Positions 24,162 through 33,834 are shown, numbered from the stretch's first letter. The stretch is DNA of 64,000 nucleotides from Roseateles_E sp005503085 (GCF_028462495.1 NZ_JAQOWX010000004.1:33582-97581); one strand, 5' to 3'. A program made the numbers and translations. The notes: generated by a model from the sequence alone, not told the origin.

Positions 24162-24855
24162 TCCCTCTCCCGTTGCGCTGATCGTCGAGGACGAACCCAG
24201 CATCCGCCGTTTCGTGCGCATGGCGCTGGAGGCCGAGGGCTGGCAGGTGCATGAATGCGAGACCGTGCGCCAGGGCCTCATCGACGCCGGCACGCGCCGG
24301 CCCGAGCTGATCGTGCTGGACCTGGGCCTGCCCGATGACGACGGCATCAACTACCTGAAGGATCTGCGGGCCTGGTCCGGTGTGCCGGTGATCGTGCTGA
24401 GCGCCCGCGCCAGCGAGGCCGACAAGATCGCCGCGCTCGATGCCGGCGCCGACGACTACCTGACCAAGCCCTTCGGCGTCGGCGAGCTGATGGCGCGGGT
24501 GCGGGTGGCGCTGCGGCGCAGCCAGTCGGCCGCAGCGGCGGGCGAGCCGGCGCAGACCGTGTTCCGCTTTGGTGCCGTCGAGGTGGACCTGGCAGCGCGG
24601 CGCGTGCTGCGCGAAGGCCAGGCCGTGCACCTGACGCCGATCGAGTACCGGCTGCTGACCCATCTGATCGCCAATGCCGGCAAGGTGCTGACGCACCGCC
24701 AGCTGCTGAAAGCGGTCTGGGGTCCCAGCCATGTCGAGGACAACCACTATCTGCGCGTCTATATGGGCCAGCTGCGCCAGAAGCTCGAAGACCAGCCGGC
24801 CCAGCCCCGCCATCTGCTGACCGAGACGGCGGTGGGCTATCGGCTGATGCCCTGA
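24154..24855 (+). CDS. kdpE: Response regulator KdpE
   Basis: OmpR/PhoB-family activator of kdpFABC. 233 residues. Receiver acidic pocket EDEP (12-15), phospho-acceptor Asp56 in LIVLDLGLPDDDG, Lys105 in YLTKPFG. The C-terminal winged helix ends in the usual YRLMP. It overlaps kdpD by 8 nt and ends the locus; the next gene is preceded by a Fur-box-like palindrome. Confidence 0.96.
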   Translation: MSDPSPVALIVEDEPSIRRFVRMALEAEGWQVHECETVRQGLIDAGTRRPELIVLDLGLPDDDGINYLKDLRAWSGVPVIVLSARASEADKIAALDAGADDYLTKPFGVGELMARVRVALRRSQSAAAAGEPAQTVFRFGAVEVDLAARRVLREGQAVHLTPIEYRLLTHLIANAGKVLTHRQLLKAVWGPSHVEDNHYLRVYMGQLRQKLEDQPAQPRHLLTETAVGYRLMP

Positions 24856-24877
24856 ATCGGCCGGGGCTTGAGATTAG

Positions 24878-24896
24878 AATGCGAACAATTCGCATT
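24878..24896 (+). promoter_or_regulatory. Candidate Fur box upstream of the siderophore receptor
   Basis: AATGCGAACAATTCGCATT is a perfect palindrome (8-nt arms, 3-nt centre), 17 nt before the receptor ATG. Size, A/T-rich arms and position before a TonB siderophore receptor fit a Fur operator. Two related sites occur near hemP/bfr and bfd. Confidence 0.7.
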
Positions 24897-24913
24897 AAAT
24901 TTTTTTCCCGCCC

Positions 24914-27111
24914 ATGTCCACCCTCTGCCTGCCGGCTGCCCGGCGCAGCCTTGCCCTGTCCACGCTGACGCTTGCCGCCCAGGCCGCGCTGGCCGCTTCG
25001 CCCAGCCTGCTCGATACCGTCGTTGTGAGCGGCGAGCGCCAGAAGAGCTTCGCGCCCAGCTCGGTCCAGGTCGGCGCCTTCCGCGACCAGGATCCGCTGG
25101 ACGTGCCGCTGACGAACAACGTGATGTCGCGCGAGCTGCTCGATGCGCAGGGCGCGCAAGGCCTGTTTGACGCGCTACGCAACACCGCCGGCGTGACCCG
25201 CTCCCAGGTCAGCGGCTCGACCTACGACAACCTGTCGATCCGCGGCATCATCGTCGAGAACCGCGGCAACTACCGGCTCAACGGCAGCCTGCCGGTGATC
25301 AACCTGATCGACATCCCGCTGGAAAACAAGGAGCAGGTCGAGGTGCTGAAGGGCGCCTCGTCGATGTATTACGGCATGGTGCCGCCCTCGGGCATCGTCA
25401 ACTTCGTCACCAAGCGCGCCGGCGCCAAGCCCGTTAGCTCGCTGACGACGACGCTCAACGACCATGGTGGCATCAAGGCCCATGTGGACCTGGGCCGGCG
25501 CTTCGGCGCGGACGACAGCATGGGCATCCGCCTGAACGCGGCGGCCGGCAAGGAAGAAAACGGCATTGCCAACTTCAAGGGTGACCGCGGCCTGCTGGCG
25601 CTGGCTTATGACTGGCGCGTCTCGCCGTCCGCCAACATGAAGCTGGACCTGGAGCATTACCGCAAGGACGTCAGCGAGCAGGCCGCGATCCAGCTGCCTG
25701 CTGCAGTGAACGCTGCGATCAGCCTGCCGCGTGTGCCTGACAACAAGACCAATCTCGCGGCCGACTGGGCACGTTATGACGCCGAGGCCACCAACGCGCT
25801 GGTGCGCGGCGATATCGCCTTGAATGACGACTGGGTCGTCAGCCTGGAGACCGGCCGCGCCGAGACCAAGCGCGACCGCAATCTCAACACCTTCCAGAAC
25901 TACAACAACCAGACCGGTGCCGGGCGGGTCAGTATCAATGTGCTCAAGGGCCAGGCCTATACCAACACCAACCATCGGATCGAGGCGATCGGCCGTTTCG
26001 CCACCGCAGGCGTCCAGCACGAACTGACCCTGGGCGGCAGCTACAACCTGCGTGAAAGCGCCGGCTGGCGCAGCGGCACGGCGACGGCGCCGCAGAACCT
26101 CTACGCGCCGGTCGACGTGGCGCCGGTTAACCCGCCGCTGACGCAGACCGGCTTTCCCTCCGAGATCCGCGACCGCGGCCTTTACGTCTACGACCGGATC
26201 GCGATCGGCGAGCAGTGGCAGCTGCTTGCCGGCGTGCGCCGCACCGACTACCGCAGCCAGAGNGACCGCGGCCTTTACGTCTACGACCGGATCGCGATCG
26301 GCGAGCAGTGGCAGCTGCTTGCCGGCGTGCGCCGCACCGACTACCGCAGCCAGAGCAGCAGCGCCAGCGGCCTGGGCAAGCCCTACGAGGTCGACAAGAC
26401 CACGCCGAATGTCTCGGTGATGTGGAAGCCGATGACGAACCTGAGTATCTATGCCAGCCTGCTGCGTGGCCTGGAAGAGACCGGCACTGCACCGCTGACG
26501 GTCAGCAACGCCGGCGCCATTCTGCCGCCGGCCTTGAGTAAGCAAAAGGAGCTGGGCCTGAAGGCGCGCCTCGCCCAGAGCCTGTTGCTGCAGACGGCAC
26601 TGTTCGAGATCGAGCGCGCGCAGGCCACCACCATCGCCAACGTCTACCAGGTCGGCGGCCAGAGCCGCTACCGCGGCCTGGAGTTCTCCGCCAGCGGCGA
26701 GATCGGCCGCGACTTCGCGCTGGTAGCGTCCGCCGTGCTGCTGGACGCCGAAATCATCAAGGCCGCCAGTGCCGCCGAGCTGGGCAAGACGCCCGAGAAC
26801 ACGCCTAAGAACACCTTGGGCCTGTTCGGCGAGTACCGCATGCCGATGGTGCAGGGCCTGGCCTTTAATGCCGGCGTCTATCACGTCGGCAAGCGCGCGG
26901 TGAACAACAGCAACCAGGCCTGGATCCCGGCCTACCAGGTGGTCTCTCTGGGGGCGCGCGCTACCAGACCAAGCTGGCCAACCAGCCCCTGAGCTTGCAG
27001 GCCAATCTGGAGAACGCGGCCGACAAGGACTACTGGAGCACCGCCGGCAACAACCTGCTGGGCGTCGGTGCGCCGCGCACCCTGCGCGTGACCGCCAAGC
27101 TGGACTTCTGA
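24914..27111 (+). pseudogene. TonB-dependent siderophore receptor, disrupted (duplication with N, and 3' frameshift)
   Basis: Outer-membrane ferric-siderophore receptor. A signal peptide (to about LAASP) is followed by the plug domain (VVVSGERQKSF, LSIRGIIVENRGNYRLNG, EVLKGASSMYYGMVPPSGIVNFVTKRA) and a beta-barrel. Two defects: a 92-bp segment is repeated exactly on both sides of a single N at 26263, adding 31 codons; and near 26955 the frame shifts, so the open frame stops at 26992 while the true C-terminus (SLQANLENAADKDYW to VTAKLDF) continues in another frame to 27111. Two extra bases (GCGCGCGC) at 26953-26960 would explain the shift. Both look more like assembly faults than biology. The stop overlaps the next gene by 1 nt. 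Confidence 0.8.
26171..26355 (+). repeat. Exact 92-bp direct repeat flanking the only N
   Basis: Copy 1 is 26171-26262 and copy 2 is 26264-26355; base 26263 is N. The copies are identical. With the N the unit is 93 nt, so it stays in frame. This is the pattern left when two contigs that overlap by one k-mer are joined with a placeholder base. Confidence 0.95.
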
Positions 27112-28193
27112 TGGCGCTGCCGAAGGCCCGCCGTGTCTGGCTGTGGCTGCACCGCTGGACCGGCCTGACCCTGGGCCTGCTGCTGGCTCTTGCTGCGCTG
27201 CTGGGCGCGGCGCTGACGGTGCTGCGCCCGCTGGACCAGGCCCTGCATCCCGAGCTGTTCAGGTCGGCTGCTCAAGGCGACGCCGGGCCGGCCGCGCTGG
27301 AGCTGCTGCGCCAGCGTCTGGTGGCCGAGTTCGGTCCCAAGGCGACGATGACACTGCGCCCGCCACGCGAGTCGGGCGAGAGCCTGCGCGTGCTGCTCAA
27401 AAGTCCGCAATGGGAGGGCACGCTCTATATCGACCCCAGCACCGGCCGCGAGCAGGGCCGGCGTGGCGAGCACGAGGGCGTTGCCAACTTCATCTTCGAG
27501 CTGCACAGCGCGCTGCTGCTGGGCGACACCGGCAAGGCGATCCTGGCCAGCGTGTCGCTGGCCTATCTGGCCCTCTTGCTGACCGGCCTGATCCTGTGGT
27601 GGCCGATGAACGCCGCGCAGTGGCGTCATGCCTTTGCGCTGAAGCTGGGCAAGGGCGCGACGCGGGCCTTGTTTGATCTGCATCGCCTGGGCGGTGTCGT
27701 GCTGGGCCTGCTGATCGTGGTTTCGGTCGCCAGCGGGGCCTGGATGGCCTGGCGGCCGCTGGGCGTCTGGGTCAGCAGCCTGGCCGGCGAGGCTCCGGTC
27801 AAGCCGCCCAAGGTCGGCCGAGCCGAAGGCCCACCCCTGAGCCTGGATGAGATCGTCGCAGCGGCCCGGGCCCGCTGGCCCGAGGGCATGGTCGGCTATG
27901 TGCAGCTGGGGGCGGCGGCAGACCGGCCGGTGCGCGTGCGCCTGAAGCTTCCCGATGATCCGCACCCCAACGGCCTGTCCTCGGTCTGGCTGCATCCGGT
28001 CGATGGCGCCTTGCTGGCGCAGCAGCGCTGGAACAGTTTGGACCTGGGCGGACGCAGCACCGCCTGGATCTATCCGCTGCACACCGGCACCCTGGGCGGC
28101 CCGCTGCACGAGGCGGCCACCGGCCTGATAGGCCTGAGCCTGTTCGGCCTGGGTTTCAGCGGTGCCTGGCTGTGGTGGCGCCGGCGCCGCTGA
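27111..28193 (+). CDS. PepSY-associated membrane protein (PiuB-like)
   Basis: 360-residue inner-membrane protein of the PepSY_TM family often found beside TonB siderophore receptors. Membrane segments at about residues 15-40 (LWLHRWTGLTLGLLLALAAL), 143-165, 190-212 and 335-355. Conserved HRWTGL and DLHRLGG histidine-containing motifs are present. Proposed roles in this family are reduction or handling of imported iron-siderophore; this is not proven. Its ATG overlaps the receptor stop (TGATG), so the two are one operon under the upstream Fur-like site. It converges on the amidotransferase gene with a 6-nt gap. Confidence 0.87.
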   Translation: MALPKARRVWLWLHRWTGLTLGLLLALAALLGAALTVLRPLDQALHPELFRSAAQGDAGPAALELLRQRLVAEFGPKATMTLRPPRESGESLRVLLKSPQWEGTLYIDPSTGREQGRRGEHEGVANFIFELHSALLLGDTGKAILASVSLAYLALLLTGLILWWPMNAAQWRHAFALKLGKGATRALFDLHRLGGVVLGLLIVVSVASGAWMAWRPLGVWVSSLAGEAPVKPPKVGRAEGPPLSLDEIVAAARARWPEGMVGYVQLGAAADRPVRVRLKLPDDPHPNGLSSVWLHPVDGALLAQQRWNSLDLGGRSTAWIYPLHTGTLGGPLHEAATGLIGLSLFGLGFSGAWLWWRRRR

Positions 28194-28199
28194 GGCCGT

Positions 28200-28943
28200 T
28201 CACCACCCGCCGTGCAGCTGTACCAGGGTCGGGCGGCACAGTCCCGCAGCCCATTCCCGGTAGACGCCGCGCGCCACCCGGTGCAGTTCGGCGGTGCGCT
28301 CGCGCAGGCCCTGCAGCATCTGCGCCTCGGTCTGCACGGCCGGGCCGTGAGCCAGGGTCAGTTCTTGCCGGGATTCTTCGCACCAGGCGCGCACGCTGGC
28401 CTCGGTGACCTCCAGATGGGACTGGAAACCCAAGTGCTTGCCGTGGGCGAAGCCCTTGTTCAGGCAATGCATGCCGAACAGCGTGCGGGCGGCGCCGCGC
28501 GGGATCTCGAAGGTGTCGTAATGCCAGTTGAACAGCGTGGCGTGGGTGGCGCCACCAAACATCGCGCGGGCGGCCGGCGTCACGGCCAGCCGGGCCCAGC
28601 CGATATTGGGCCAGGCATTGCGGTGCACCTGGGCACCCATCGCACGCGCCAGCAGCTGGCCGCCGAAGCAATGGCCCAGCACCGGCACGTCGCGGCTCAG
28701 CGCCGCCTGCAGCAGCGCCATCTCCTGAGCGATCCAGGGCAGGTCTTCATTGACGCTGTGATTGCTGCCCAGCACCACCAGGCCGCTGTGGTCGCTGGCC
28801 CGCAGGGGCAAGTCCTGACCCTGGGCCGGATGGAAGATCTGGAAGGGGATGTCCTGTTGCTGCAGAAAGTCCAGCAGATAACCGGGGCCTTGGCTGGCTT
28901 CGTGCTGGAGGATGGCGACTGGGCGCATGGGCCGGGCCGGCAC
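28200..28943 (-). CDS. Class I glutamine amidotransferase-like protein
   Basis: 247-residue stand-alone GATase1 domain of the GMP-synthase-like type. The nucleophile elbow is GHCFGGQLLARAMG (Cys92), and the remaining triad is in FQSHLEVTE (His176, Glu178). No synthase partner domain or adjacent partner gene is seen, so the acceptor substrate is unknown; relatives are often annotated only as type 1 glutamine amidotransferase. A second in-frame ATG at 28928 (MRPVAILQHE) could be the true start. It lies downstream of a PEP-CTERM gene on the same strand. Confidence 0.87.
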   Translation of the reverse strand: MPARPMRPVAILQHEASQGPGYLLDFLQQQDIPFQIFHPAQGQDLPLRASDHSGLVVLGSNHSVNEDLPWIAQEMALLQAALSRDVPVLGHCFGGQLLARAMGAQVHRNAWPNIGWARLAVTPAARAMFGGATHATLFNWHYDTFEIPRGAARTLFGMHCLNKGFAHGKHLGFQSHLEVTEASVRAWCEESRQELTLAHGPAVQTEAQMLQGLRERTAELHRVARGVYREWAAGLCRPTLVQLHGGW

Positions 28944-29054
28944 CGTGGCCGACCTGTTGTTGCGAGGCCTTCAGTCTCCCGGCCCGCAGCTCAAGAAATC
29001 GCCCAGCTTTTGCACTGCAGTGTCAAGACGCCATCAAGACTGCAGCCACCTGAT

Positions 29055-30071
29055 TCAGCGCTTGCGGCGCGCTGCGACGAAGCCGATCACGCCCAGGCCG
29101 GCCAGCAGCATCGCCATGCTGCCGGGCTCGGGCACGGCCGAGATCGTGCCGGCAAAGGCGGCGTCGTTGATCTGCACCGAGCCGTTCCAGCTCTGCGCGA
29201 TCACCTGGCCATTGATCACGCCGGAGCCGGCCGTGAACTTGGCCAGCGGCGCGAGGAAGGAGGCGGTGACGCCGCCGCTGAAGCTGACCGTCTGCGCGTC
29301 GACCAGATTGAACAGCACGCGGCCACTGTCGAAGCCGGTGTAGCCGTGGTTGCCGAAGTCGACCTTGCTGCCGTGCACATTGATGATCACGGTCGCATTG
29401 CTGCCCAGATTGCTGAGCTCCAGGTTCTTGCCGACATCGGCGGCATTCAGGTCGAACACGGCCAGCCCGGCGCCTTGGCCGTTCAGCACCATATTGCCCC
29501 AGACATTGGCGACGCTGCCGCTGTTGGCAAAGCCGTCGAGCTGCTGCGAGAAGCTGCTCAGCCGCGCCTGCTCGGCCGCGAAATCGATGCCCAGGTTCAC
29601 CGTGCTGCCGGCTGCCGCCTTCTGCGGCAGCGGGTTCTGCCACTGCTGCACGCCGGTGGCTGTGCCGCCGTAAGTGATGCTGTCTGCCGTCAGCCAGGCC
29701 TTGTTGGCGTTCAGATTGCCGCCCACCCGCACATCGCCGATGAAGCTCGCGCCGCTTTGCGTGCTCAGATTGCCACCGACGACGGTGTCGCCCCAGAGCT
29801 GGCCGCCACTGAACTGCAGATGGCCGCCGACCGCCAGGCCTATGCCTTCGTACAGCGCACCCGAGCCCTTGGTGTTGATCGAGTAGCTGCCCAGCTTGGC
29901 ATTGCCGCCGACCGCGACGCGGCCCTCGACATCGCTGGAGCTGGCGGTGAAGTTGTCGAACACCAGCAGGTTCAGGCCCTTGTCCAGACCCAGCGCATTC
30001 GGCGCGGCCTGGGCCAGCGAGGTCGCCAGCAAGGTGGCGGCGAGGGCGGAGAACGGGGTCGAGCGGCGCAT
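29055..30071 (-). CDS. PEP-CTERM choice-of-anchor A protein (copy 1)
   Basis: 338-residue exported protein. An N-terminal signal peptide (MRRSTPFSALAATLLATSLA) precedes a choice-of-anchor-A domain rich in beta-repeat-like GG/NL turns (DVEGRVAVGGNAKLGSY, GDTVVGGNLST), then VPEPGSMAMLLAGLGVIGF and the basic tail AARRKR. VPEP plus a hydrophobic helix plus Arg/Lys tail is the exosortase sorting signal. The start at 30071 is preferred over 30104 because AGGA lies 8 nt upstream. No exosortase gene is in the window. A paralogue lies at 33835-34869. Confidence 0.88.
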   Translation of the reverse strand: MRRSTPFSALAATLLATSLAQAAPNALGLDKGLNLLVFDNFTASSSDVEGRVAVGGNAKLGSYSINTKGSGALYEGIGLAVGGHLQFSGGQLWGDTVVGGNLSTQSGASFIGDVRVGGNLNANKAWLTADSITYGGTATGVQQWQNPLPQKAAAGSTVNLGIDFAAEQARLSSFSQQLDGFANSGSVANVWGNMVLNGQGAGLAVFDLNAADVGKNLELSNLGSNATVIINVHGSKVDFGNHGYTGFDSGRVLFNLVDAQTVSFSGGVTASFLAPLAKFTAGSGVINGQVIAQSWNGSVQINDAAFAGTISAVPEPGSMAMLLAGLGVIGFVAARRKR

Positions 30072-30192
30072 GCGTGAGATCCTGTCTTGAAGAGGTGCGC
30101 GCATTCTTCTGGCATGAAAGCTCCGCGTAAACCCTGATTCCGGGTGTCGCGGCGCCGTACCGTGCGCTAACTCACGCTTTGCCCGAGAAAGT

Positions 30193-30229
30193 CCGCCCCC
30201 TGGATGCGCGCAGCGCTGCGAGGGGGCGG
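30193..30229 (-). terminator. GC-rich hairpin after the large TonB receptor
   Basis: CCGCCCCCT/AGGGGGCGG arms (9 bp, perfect) enclose a loop that is itself palindromic (CAGCGCTG). It starts 7 nt after the receptor stop codon. There is no long T-run, so it may be a terminator or a REP-type palindrome; its style resembles the element in kdpA but the sequence differs. Confidence 0.5.
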
Positions 30230-30236
30230 GCTTGTC

Positions 30237-32945
30237 TCAGCCGCCGAAGCGGTGCTCGAACTCGATCCAGCCCTGGCGGCCGTGCGGGCTGTAGCGGCTC
30301 GTCGGGTAGAAGGGCCAGCCGCCGCCCTTGTCCAGCGGCACGCTGCCTGCCACATTGTTGAGGATCAGCGAGAGCTTGCTGTTCTCGTTGAACTCGTAGC
30401 CGCCGCTGATATTGAACAAGGCCTTGGGCTTGATCCAGCCTTTGTCGCCATCGGGGATCTTGCCGTTGCGGGTCGCGGTCAGCGTGCTGGACCAGGGGCC
30501 GTGGTTCCAGCTCAGGCTGGCGACCAGCTTCTCGGGCCAGTCGTCGAAGTCGCGCGTGCCGACCTGGTTGCTGGCGGCATCGCCGGCGAACTGGCGGTAG
30601 ACATAGCTTTGCACCTTGGTGTACTTCACACGGGTCTGGAACTGGCCGAGGCTGACGGTCTGCCAGCTGTAGCGGCCGGCGATGTCGAAGCCGCGGGTGC
30701 TCTTCTGCGCCGCATTGATCGGGTTGACCAGGATGTCGCGCACCTCGCCGGGCCGGACCACCGCATTGGCTGGATTGCGGCGCACGCGCCGGATCGCATC
30801 CACGCAGGTCGGGCTGCCGATGTCCTTGGCGCCCAGGCGGCAGTCGGCCTCGTCGCGCAGCAAGGTGTCGGAACTCAGATTGGTGACCAGGTCATCGATA
30901 TGGATCTTCCAGAAGTCCAGCGAGGCATCGAACTGCGTGCTGGGCGACCAGACCAGGCCCAGGCCCTGGCTGCGGCCGTTCTCGGACTTCAAATCCGAGC
31001 TGCCATTGCTGATGTAGTTGAAGCCCGGCGAGATATTGCGCAAGCTGCAGGTGGCCAGGGGCTGGCCGCTCAGGCCGCAGGCGTAGTAGTCGGTCGAGGA
31101 ACTGTAGTAGCCCTTGGACTCGGCGGTGTAGATGTAGTTCATGTCCGGCGCTCGGAAGCTGGTCGCATGGTTGGCGCGCAGCAGCAGCTCGGCGTTGGGG
31201 CGGAACTCCAGCCCGCCCTGGTAGGTGAACTTGTCGTCGCTCTTGCCGGCAAAGCGGTAGTCGTCGTAGCGGCCCGCGACGGTGGCGGTGAGCTGTCGGG
31301 TCAGCGGTGCCTGCAGCTCCAGCCCCAGGGCGGTGCGCTGGCGTGTGCCCTTGACCAGGGCCGATGCGGTGGTGTTGTAGAACACGCCCTGACCCAGACG
31401 TGGGTCGGCCTCGTTGCTGAAGCCCTGGCTGCCGATCTCCGCCAGCGCGGCCATCTGCACCGGGCCGGCCGGCAGCGTGAACAGCTCGCGGTTGACGTTC
31501 AGGCTCAGGCCATGGGTCCAGGCCTTGTTATGGCCCTCGCTGCTGCCGTTGAGCTTGTCGTACTCGGCCGGCGTCAGCGCGGTGAACAGGCGCTTGGGAT
31601 CGGGCGCGTAGATCGGCACGCCCTTGGCGTCCACGCCTTGCTGCTTGCCCAGGAAGAACTCGTCGATATTGGCCAGCAGGCGTGGCACCGGCGTCTTGCT
31701 GCGGTAGACCGAGGCGTTGTAGCTCAGCTCATAGCCCCAGTCGCCGAGCTCGCCGCGCGCGCCGAGGGCCAGATTGCCCGAGCCGTCGCGCCATTCGCGG
31801 TTGAAGCGATCAACGCCGCCCAACTCCTCGGGCGCGATGCGCCGGGTCCAGGTCTCCAGATTGCCAGTCACTGCATTGCGGAAGTAGCCGGTGGAGGCCG
31901 CCAGCGAGGTCCAACTGGGGCCGCGCGTGTTGTTCTCGGTGCGGTTCAGGCCCAGCAGCGCTTCGGCGAAGAGCTCGGTCCTGTCATCGAGCTGCCAGCT
32001 CAGCAGGCTGGCGGCATTGAGGCTGCGGTTGCCGGTCTGGGTGGTCCAGTAGTTGGCGCCGGCGCGACCGCTGGCGCAGAAGCTGCCGGTCTTGGTCTCC
32101 CAGCGCCGGGTGCTGCCGGAGAACAGATCGCCCAGGGCCTCGCAGGTGCCGGCGCCCGGATCGATGTAGTTGCTGCCGGCGTTGCGCCGGCCGAACACGA
32201 CGGCAGGCGCGGCGCCCTGCAAGGTGCTGTCGGACATGAAGCTGCGCTGGCGTGCCCAGATCGGCTGGCGGCTGCTGAGCTCCAGGCCCCAGATGCCGCT
32301 GACCGCGCCGCTAGCCACATTGCCGGTCAGCTGCAGCCGGGCGTTCTCGCCGCCGCCGTCCTCGGTGCCGCCGGCCTTCAGATTCAGGCGCAGGCCGTCG
32401 GTCTGCTTTTTCAGGATGATGTTGACCACACCGGCGATCGCGTCGGAGCCATAGACGGCCGAAGCGCCGCCATGCAGGATCTCGATGCGGTCGATCAGGG
32501 CCGAGGGGATGTTGGCCAGGTCGACGAAGTTGACCGAGCCGCTGTAGGCGGTCGGGTAGTCGGCGACGCGGCGACCGTTGATCAGCGTCAGCGTGTGGTT
32601 GGGCCCCAGGCCGCGCAGGCTGATCGCATTGGCGGCCGGCGTGAAGGTGTTGCCGAAGTCGGCGCCCTGGACGAAGCCGGTGTTCTCGGTCAGCGAGTTG
32701 AGCGCGTCGAAGACATTCTTGTAGCCGTGGCGGGACAGGTCCTCGGACTTGATCACCGTCACCGGGTTGGCGCTCTCGGCCTTGGCGCGCAGGATGCGCG
32801 AGCCGGTGACCTGCACGGTGGGGGCGGACTGGACGGTGCTGCCGGTGGCGGCGGCGTCCGTGCTGGCTGCCGCAGCCGGCAGGGCATAGGCCAGCGCAAC
32901 GGCCAGTGCGATCGGCGCGGGCCGGCAAAGTGGAAAGTACGACAT
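30237..32945 (-). CDS. TonB-dependent outer-membrane receptor (large)
   Basis: 902 residues from the ATG at 32945 (MSYFPLCRPAPIALAVALAY), which gives a clear signal peptide; the open frame extends further upstream without resemblance. Plug domain: VQVTGSRILRAKAESANPVT, AISLRGLGPNHTLTLINGRR, RIEILHGGASAVYGSDAIAG, VVNIILKK. The long barrel ends IEFEHRFGG. This plug style (LRGLGPNHTLTLINGRR) is typical of receptors whose ligand is often not a siderophore (oligosaccharides, vitamins, peptides), so the substrate is open. It is flanked on the same strand by two PEP-CTERM genes. Confidence 0.9.
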   Translation of the reverse strand: MSYFPLCRPAPIALAVALAYALPAAAASTDAAATGSTVQSAPTVQVTGSRILRAKAESANPVTVIKSEDLSRHGYKNVFDALNSLTENTGFVQGADFGNTFTPAANAISLRGLGPNHTLTLINGRRVADYPTAYSGSVNFVDLANIPSALIDRIEILHGGASAVYGSDAIAGVVNIILKKQTDGLRLNLKAGGTEDGGGENARLQLTGNVASGAVSGIWGLELSSRQPIWARQRSFMSDSTLQGAAPAVVFGRRNAGSNYIDPGAGTCEALGDLFSGSTRRWETKTGSFCASGRAGANYWTTQTGNRSLNAASLLSWQLDDRTELFAEALLGLNRTENNTRGPSWTSLAASTGYFRNAVTGNLETWTRRIAPEELGGVDRFNREWRDGSGNLALGARGELGDWGYELSYNASVYRSKTPVPRLLANIDEFFLGKQQGVDAKGVPIYAPDPKRLFTALTPAEYDKLNGSSEGHNKAWTHGLSLNVNRELFTLPAGPVQMAALAEIGSQGFSNEADPRLGQGVFYNTTASALVKGTRQRTALGLELQAPLTRQLTATVAGRYDDYRFAGKSDDKFTYQGGLEFRPNAELLLRANHATSFRAPDMNYIYTAESKGYYSSSTDYYACGLSGQPLATCSLRNISPGFNYISNGSSDLKSENGRSQGLGLVWSPSTQFDASLDFWKIHIDDLVTNLSSDTLLRDEADCRLGAKDIGSPTCVDAIRRVRRNPANAVVRPGEVRDILVNPINAAQKSTRGFDIAGRYSWQTVSLGQFQTRVKYTKVQSYVYRQFAGDAASNQVGTRDFDDWPEKLVASLSWNHGPWSSTLTATRNGKIPDGDKGWIKPKALFNISGGYEFNENSKLSLILNNVAGSVPLDKGGGWPFYPTSRYSPHGRQGWIEFEHRFGG

Positions 32946-33353
32946 GTATTTTTCGGTTGGGGTCAGGTCTTGCCAGCAAGCGTGGGGCGGCTTGTGGCCG
33001 GTCGGCTTCGGGAGCGAGCTGCGCAGCGTAAGCAAGCCGGCCCGCAGGCCCAAGGAAGAAGCGCGCATATGGTTAAGCGTGTCTGCCGGCCTACAATGCC
33101 TGCATGTCTGCACCGGTCTTTGCTACCCGCTTCGCTGCCCAGCGCGCCGCTCTCGCGACGCCGCTGCAGTCGTGCGCCTGCCGAGCACAGGCGGCCGCTG
33201 CGCAGCATGCCCAGCCGGCCGCACCCCTCTAAGCCCGGCGATCCGCCACCCCTCATCTTTTCGCGCACCATCGATCGCCGGGCCTCTGCCCAGCGCGTCG
33301 GCGCGCGCCGCACTTTCTCAAAGCGGCGTGCTTGCCTTCGATCGGAGTGCCTC
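32946..33353. other. Divergent gap between TonB receptor and rnk
   Basis: About 408 nt with no supported gene. A TACAAT hexamer at 33092-33097 is a plausible plus-strand -10 element for the rnk message. A 42-codon open frame at 33104-33232 is Ala/Gln-rich and has no supporting feature. Confidence 0.4.
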
Positions 33354-33761
33354 ATGCACACGCCAAACACCGTCAGGCCCGAGCGCCTGCTCACGGCCCT
33401 GGATCACCGCCGCCTCAGCAAGTTGCTCGAAGCTCAGTCCCATGAAACCCTGCAGGCGCTGCTCGATGGCGCCGATCTGGTGGATTCCCGCCAGGTGCCG
33501 CCCAATGTGGTCACGATGTACTCGCAGGTGGAGATCGTCGGCGTCCAGACCGGGCGGCGTCACCGCCTGACCCTGTGCTACCCGCATGACGCCGAGCCCA
33601 GCGTCGGCTTTGTCTCGGTGCTGTCGCCGGTGGGCACGGGCCTGCTGGGCCTGCCGGTGGGTTCGCTGGCGCGCTGGCAGACACCCAATCGCGACGAGGC
33701 CGCGGCCGAGATCGACGCCATCCTGTTCCAGCCCGAAGCCAGCGGCGACTACACGCTGTGA
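33354..33761 (+). CDS. rnk: Nucleoside diphosphate kinase regulator (Rnk)
   Basis: 135 residues matching the Rnk/GreA-C-terminal family. A short helical N-terminal part (PERLLTALDHRRLSKLLEAQ) is followed by the GreA_GreB-type C-terminal domain (VVTMYSQVEIV, YPHDAEPSVGFVSVLSPVGT, GLLGLPVGS). Rnk binds RNA polymerase and affects nucleotide pools and alginate-type traits in pseudomonads. The start at 33354 is chosen because upstream sequence in frame is low-complexity. It stands alone on the plus strand between two minus-strand genes. Confidence 0.9.
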   Translation: MHTPNTVRPERLLTALDHRRLSKLLEAQSHETLQALLDGADLVDSRQVPPNVVTMYSQVEIVGVQTGRRHRLTLCYPHDAEPSVGFVSVLSPVGTGLLGLPVGSLARWQTPNRDEAAAEIDAILFQPEASGDYTL

Positions 33762-33776
33762 TTCGCGAACGGCCAT

Positions 33777-33814
33777 GAAAAAACCGCAGGCACGCGTCAG
33801 CGCTGCCTGCGGTT
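33777..33814 (-). terminator. Terminator after PEP-CTERM copy 2
   Basis: Perfect 11-bp stem AACCGCAGGCA/TGCCTGCGGTT with a run of seven A on its left, which is a T-run for minus-strand transcripts. It lies 20 nt beyond the stop of the PEP-CTERM gene and may also end rnk transcripts. Confidence 0.85.
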
Positions 33815-33834
33815 CGAGTGGCCTTGAGCTGCGA

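Noticed and set aside
33104..33232. 42-codon open frame in the receptor-rnk gap
   Set aside because: Ala/Gln-rich, no ribosome site, no motif; indistinguishable from chance in GC-rich DNA.
30204..33761. 1185-codon plus-strand open frame
   Set aside because: Antisense to the large TonB receptor. Only its last 135 codons (from 33354) are a real gene, rnk.
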